Below, piece by piece: positions 60,866-64,000 of a stretch of DNA of 64,000 bases. Origin of the DNA: Deltaproteobacteria bacterium (GTDB lineage: Bacteria; Myxococcota_A; UBA9042; DTJE01); the NCBI GenBank assembly GCA_029547805.1, contig JAKPOP010000012.1, forward strand, positions 62,001-126,000, in the 5' to 3' direction. Both the position numbers and the translations under genes were made by a program. The notes under the pieces were generated by a model. That model was not told where the DNA came from. It did no database searches and worked only from the letters and a program-made list of their open reading frames with translations. Position 1 is the stretch's first letter. Every line of letters starts with the position of its first letter.

Positions 60866-62974
60866 ATGGGACAGGTCTTCCTGGTCACCGGGGTCATCGC
60901 CCTGTTGGCCGCCCACAGCCTGCATCGGGGAGGGCGTCGGGCCGATCGCCCCCTGACGGCGTTTCTGGTCGCCCTGGGGGCCGCCGCGCTGCTGGCCGCC
61001 TGGCAGGGATGGGCCGAGGTGGGGACCGTCGCATTGCTCATCGGCCTGGGGATGTTGATGGTCCCCCCCCAGGCGGCCATTGCGGCCCAGATCGCCCGGA
61101 TCCGGGGCGCTCACCGGGCCTCGACCTTCTGGGAGACCCTGGCCTGTCTCTGCCTCCCCAGCGCCATCCGGCGCCTTCATCGCGGCGCCGCGGCGGCCGT
61201 CAGCGCCCGGGTTCGGGGACGCATCGATCACGGCGCCTTCCTGGCTCGCCTGCGGGACCTGGACCGACTGGTCCCGGGGCCCGGAGTGCTGCGGTTGAAC
61301 GAGGCCCTGGTTCAGGCCGCGGCGGCCCGGGGGGAATGGGATCAGGTGCTCCAGATGCTGCCTCCTCCCTCCCCGGACCCCTTTCCCTTCCAGGGCTGGA
61401 CGATGGCCGCCCGGGTGGCGTTGCTCCGGGCCCTGCTGGCCCGGGACCGGATCGCCGAGGCGGCGGACCTGGTGCGGCGAATGGACGTCGGCCTCGAGGA
61501 AGGGGAGCCGGGTCTCGCCTGCCCCGGGGACCTGGCGGAGGTCCCGGAGGTCTGGCGGGACCGGGCGGGCCTCGAGTGGCTGGTGGCCCTGGGGGAGGAC
61601 CCGAGGCCCTGGGTGCGGCCGTTTTCACCGTTGCGGGTGCTGGTCCCCGCATCGGAGCGGCGGTCCTGGGCCCGGAAGGCCCGGGCAGTCCGGGAGTCCG
61701 GGAGGGCGCCATGGGTCCGGGAGGCGGCCGATGCGGAGCAGCGTCGACTGCGTCGGACTGCGGGGCTGCCCCAGTTCCTGACCAGCGTGCCAGCGATGCC
61801 TCCTGCCACCCTGGGTCTCGTCCTCTGGAACCTGACCTGGCTGGTGTTGCTGATGGCCACCGGGAGCAGCCTCGACGGGAGCCATCTGTTCCAGTGGGGC
61901 GGAGCGGTGCCATCGCGGGTCTTCGGCCCGGACCCCTGGCGACTCGTCCCCTCGATGAGCCTCCATGCCGGGCCACTGCACTTCCTGGTCAACATGCTCT
62001 TCCTGGCCTACGCCGGGGGCATTGCCGAGCGGCTCCTGGGACCGCGAATCCTGCTGTGGACCTACCTGGTCTCAGGCATTGCCGGGGGGCTCCTGGCCAT
62101 GGCGATCGGTCGGGAGCAGGTGCTGGTCGGGGCCTCGGGGGCCATCGCCGGGGTCTTCGCGGCGGCAGGCATCGGTCTCTGGCGCGGCCGTCGCGAGTTG
62201 CCGGGGCGCTGGTTCCGACGCAACCTCCGGTCCTTCGTGCAGACCCTGGTGGCGAACGTGCTCCTGGGGATGGCCCTGCCCATGATCAGCCTCTCGGCTC
62301 ATGGCGGCGGGTTCCTGGGAGGGCTGGTCGCCGCCGGGACCTCCCGCCGGGCCTCCCGCTTCGGCATCCTCCCGGCGATCGGGGTCTCGGCGGCCTGTCT
62401 GGCGGCGGTGGGCGTCGGCGTCTTCGGGCTGTACCGGTCCTGGGAACGTCCCCTGGGGGAGACGCTGCCGATGCGGTCCGTGGTGGTCCGAGGCGAGGAG
62501 GGGGGCGTGCGGTGGGAGATTCCCCTGGAGGTCCCGATCACCTGGCTGGACGTCCGGGAGCAGGACCCCCAGAGTCCTCCGGCCTTCGCGGGCGCCGCCG
62601 GGCAACTCGCGGCGGTCCAGGTCCAGTGCCGGGAGACCTGGAAACGGATCGGGCCCGAGGGGCCCCGTCCCCTGGCCCCTGGTGATGCCCGGGGGATGGC
62701 GGACCTGATCCGGGAGGCGACGGACGAATCGGATGGGATCAGGGTCCGGGAGGGAGAGAACGGCTTTGCACTGGTGGAACAGGCCCACCGGGATGGGAAC
62801 GAGGCCATCAGCGCCCATCGCCAGGACCCCCAAGGGGTGATCCACCTGCACTTCTTCTTCGATCGGGGCTCCCGGGAGGCGACCCTGCTGCCCCGGATGT
62901 TGCGCGGCGTGGGGCCCCTGACCTGTCGAGAAGCCGGCACGGCACCGGGGGAGAGATGGTCGACAGCCCCTTGA
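60866..62974 (+). CDS. rhomboid-family intramembrane serine protease with large soluble parts
   Basis: 702 residues. Two N-terminal membrane segments (residues about 2-15 and 33-80) lead to a soluble helical region (about 85-300). The rhomboid core follows (about 310-525): LHFLVNMLFLAYAGG with the conserved Asn, the active Ser424 in GASGAIAGVF and the catalytic His479 in SAHGGGFLGG. A C-terminal segment of about 160 residues has no recognised domain. Rhomboids cut substrate membrane helices. The large extra regions are unusual and may recruit substrates. Confidence 0.88.
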   Translation: MGQVFLVTGVIALLAAHSLHRGGRRADRPLTAFLVALGAAALLAAWQGWAEVGTVALLIGLGMLMVPPQAAIAAQIARIRGAHRASTFWETLACLCLPSAIRRLHRGAAAAVSARVRGRIDHGAFLARLRDLDRLVPGPGVLRLNEALVQAAAARGEWDQVLQMLPPPSPDPFPFQGWTMAARVALLRALLARDRIAEAADLVRRMDVGLEEGEPGLACPGDLAEVPEVWRDRAGLEWLVALGEDPRPWVRPFSPLRVLVPASERRSWARKARAVRESGRAPWVREAADAEQRRLRRTAGLPQFLTSVPAMPPATLGLVLWNLTWLVLLMATGSSLDGSHLFQWGGAVPSRVFGPDPWRLVPSMSLHAGPLHFLVNMLFLAYAGGIAERLLGPRILLWTYLVSGIAGGLLAMAIGREQVLVGASGAIAGVFAAAGIGLWRGRRELPGRWFRRNLRSFVQTLVANVLLGMALPMISLSAHGGGFLGGLVAAGTSRRASRFGILPAIGVSAACLAAVGVGVFGLYRSWERPLGETLPMRSVVVRGEEGGVRWEIPLEVPITWLDVREQDPQSPPAFAGAAGQLAAVQVQCRETWKRIGPEGPRPLAPGDARGMADLIREATDESDGIRVREGENGFALVEQAHRDGNEAISAHRQDPQGVIHLHFFFDRGSREATLLPRMLRGVGPLTCREAGTAPGERWSTAP

Positions 62975-63092
62975 ATGTCCTGGAATCCAGGGGTTCTGGG
63001 AGGCCATCGGACAGCATGCGACGAGGAGGCGACCGGAACCCGCCGGGTTTCCGACGGAGAAGTCGACCGGTTTTCGACAGGGGACCAAGGCG

Positions 63093-63866
63093 ATGCCCCA
63101 CTGGGACGTGATGGTCTGGCTCCTGGCGGCCTCCGGGCTGGCGGGGTTCGTCGATGCCGTCGCCGGCGGGGGCGGGTTGATCCTGCTCCCGGCCCTGCTG
63201 CTGGGTCTGCCCCTGGAGACCCCCCTGCCCACGGTGCTGGGCACCAACAAGATGGCTGCGGTGGTGGGGACCGGTGGGGCGGCGTGGCACTACGGCCGGA
63301 GGGGCCTGGTGACCATGGCCGAGGTCCCGGGACCCCTGATCGCGGCCGGGGGCGGGTCGGTGGTCGGTGCCCGACTGACCTGGCTGCTGGCCCCCGGGGT
63401 CTTCCGGCCGGTGCTGGTCGGGGTGCTCTTCGGGGTGTGGTGGGTCGTCGTGCTGAGCCCGTCGCTGGGCGTCGCGGCCCGTCCCCGGATGGGAAGGGGG
63501 GCGGAGCGCGTCACCGCAACGCTGATCGCCCTGGGGATGGGGTTCTACGACGGCCTGATCGGCCCCGGGACCGGGTCCCTGCTGTTGTTGCTGTTCGTCT
63601 GGGCCCTGGGCATGGACTTTCTGAAAGGCAGTGCGTTGGCCAAGGTGGCCAACCTGGGGTCAAACCTGGGGGCCCTGGCGCTGTTCGGCAGCCGAGGGGC
63701 CTTGCTGCCGGCCCTGGGACTGTCGCTGGCGGTCACGAATCTGGTCGGCGGACTGCTGGGGGCCCGACTGGCCGTTCGGATGGGGTCTGCCTGGGTCCGG
63801 CGTTTCTTCCTGCTGGTCGTGCTGGGGTTGCTCTTGCGGCTGGCCTGGCAGGAGTTTCGAGGGTGA
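63093..63866 (+). CDS. TSUP-family permease (TauE/SafE)
   Basis: 257 residues with about eight hydrophobic helices arranged as two similar halves: VDAVAGGGGLILLPALLLGLP, LGTNKMAAVVGTGGAAWHYG in the first, and GMGFYDGLIGPGTGSLLLLLFV, ALAKVANLGSNLGALALF in the second. These are the signature loops of the TauE/SafE (TSUP) family, which moves sulfonates, sulfite or similar anions across the inner membrane. The substrate is unknown. It starts 118 bases after the rhomboid gene. Confidence 0.9.
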   Translation: MPHWDVMVWLLAASGLAGFVDAVAGGGGLILLPALLLGLPLETPLPTVLGTNKMAAVVGTGGAAWHYGRRGLVTMAEVPGPLIAAGGGSVVGARLTWLLAPGVFRPVLVGVLFGVWWVVVLSPSLGVAARPRMGRGAERVTATLIALGMGFYDGLIGPGTGSLLLLLFVWALGMDFLKGSALAKVANLGSNLGALALFGSRGALLPALGLSLAVTNLVGGLLGARLAVRMGSAWVRRFFLLVVLGLLLRLAWQEFRG

Positions 63867-63901
63867 TCGGGGGTGCCGGACTCCCGGCCCAGGGCATCCG
63901 G

Positions 63902-64000
63902 TCACTCCCGGACCGTGGCCTTCCGGATCACGGCCGGCTCCGTGGGGCAGTCCCGCTGGTCCCGGGGCAGAGCGGCGATGCGGTCCACCACCTCCATGCC
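63902..64000 (-). CDS. cyclophilin-type peptidyl-prolyl isomerase, C-terminal end only
   Basis: Thirty-two codons of the 3' end are visible before the right edge of the window. The end reads GMEVVDRIAALPRDQRD, then CPTEPAVIRKATVRE, which matches the conserved tail of cyclophilins (a GMEVVDRIA stretch near the end of the barrel). The enzyme speeds cis/trans proline isomerisation in protein folding. Its start lies outside the window. Confidence 0.75.
   Translation of the reverse strand, partial: GMEVVDRIAALPRDQRDCPTEPAVIRKATVRE

Overview
This is a very GC-rich, densely coded window of about 52 protein genes and one tRNA. It suggests a Gram-negative bacterium of the deltaproteobacterial/Myxococcota type. 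Supporting evidence: an AgmX/PglI-type TonB-like protein, TPR lipoproteins that resemble the myxobacterial Glt trans-envelope machine, PilZ proteins in series, an OmpP1/FadL porin, Mpl (meso-DAP murein recycling), a short OPX export protein next to an outer-membrane barrel, and many lipoproteins with Asp/Pro/Gly-rich linkers. The taxonomy is inferred, because no rRNA is present. GC-rich codon use produces long antisense open frames, which are not reported as genes.

Layout. 1-13849 is mostly secreted and lipoprotein genes: a 5'-truncated PHP/CehA-type metallohydrolase, a small sigma factor, a THUMP-type RNA methyltransferase, a TIM-barrel-like lipoprotein, an amidase, a large Ig-like plus TULIP-like lipoprotein, a FadL-type porin, and a lipoprotein gene broken by a one-base frameshift near 11999. 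13860-17099 (minus strand) is a compact operon with its own promoter: two HxsD-like proteins, an HxsB-type radical SAM maturase and a second radical SAM enzyme. This is a candidate peptide-modification system with no visible His-Xaa-Ser precursor. A lipoprotein gene, tRNA-Pro(CGG) and rpe lie just upstream.

18713-26691 is housekeeping: an ABC-F ATPase, a solitary groEL lacking the GGM tail, and, read divergently from it, a co-directional run (FYDLN-type zinc protein, zinc-ribbon protein, mtnP, PfkB kinase, psd). 26868-32524 is the rod-shape operon mreB-mreC-mreD-PBP2-rodA, whose PBP2 carries a small cysteine-containing insertion. A TlpA-like thioredoxin, a lipoprotein and a propeller-phosphoesterase follow on the minus strand.

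37579-51250 is one long plus-strand block. It holds three PilZ genes, a coiled-coil protein, two large TPR proteins, a TPR lipoprotein, then (behind an internal promoter) a small secreted protein, a GltG/AgmX-like trans-envelope protein, a helical secreted protein, an outer-membrane barrel and an OPX protein. I read this as an envelope-spanning machine combined with a polymer-export pore; no glycosyltransferases and no TolQR-type motor genes are in the window.

51370-64000 holds a short-tailed DnaK, a periplasmic-binding-like protein, thioredoxin with a DUF1844 protein, a TrmN6-like methyltransferase, a DUF1015 protein, mpl, a zinc-ribbon protein, a Ptb/Pta-family acyltransferase, a rhomboid protease with large soluble parts, a TauE/SafE permease and the C-terminus of a cyclophilin. 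Several promoters share -35 TTGxxx and -10 TAxxxT hexamers, and two of them imply leaderless mRNAs. No rRNA, CRISPR array, transposase or integrase gene was seen.
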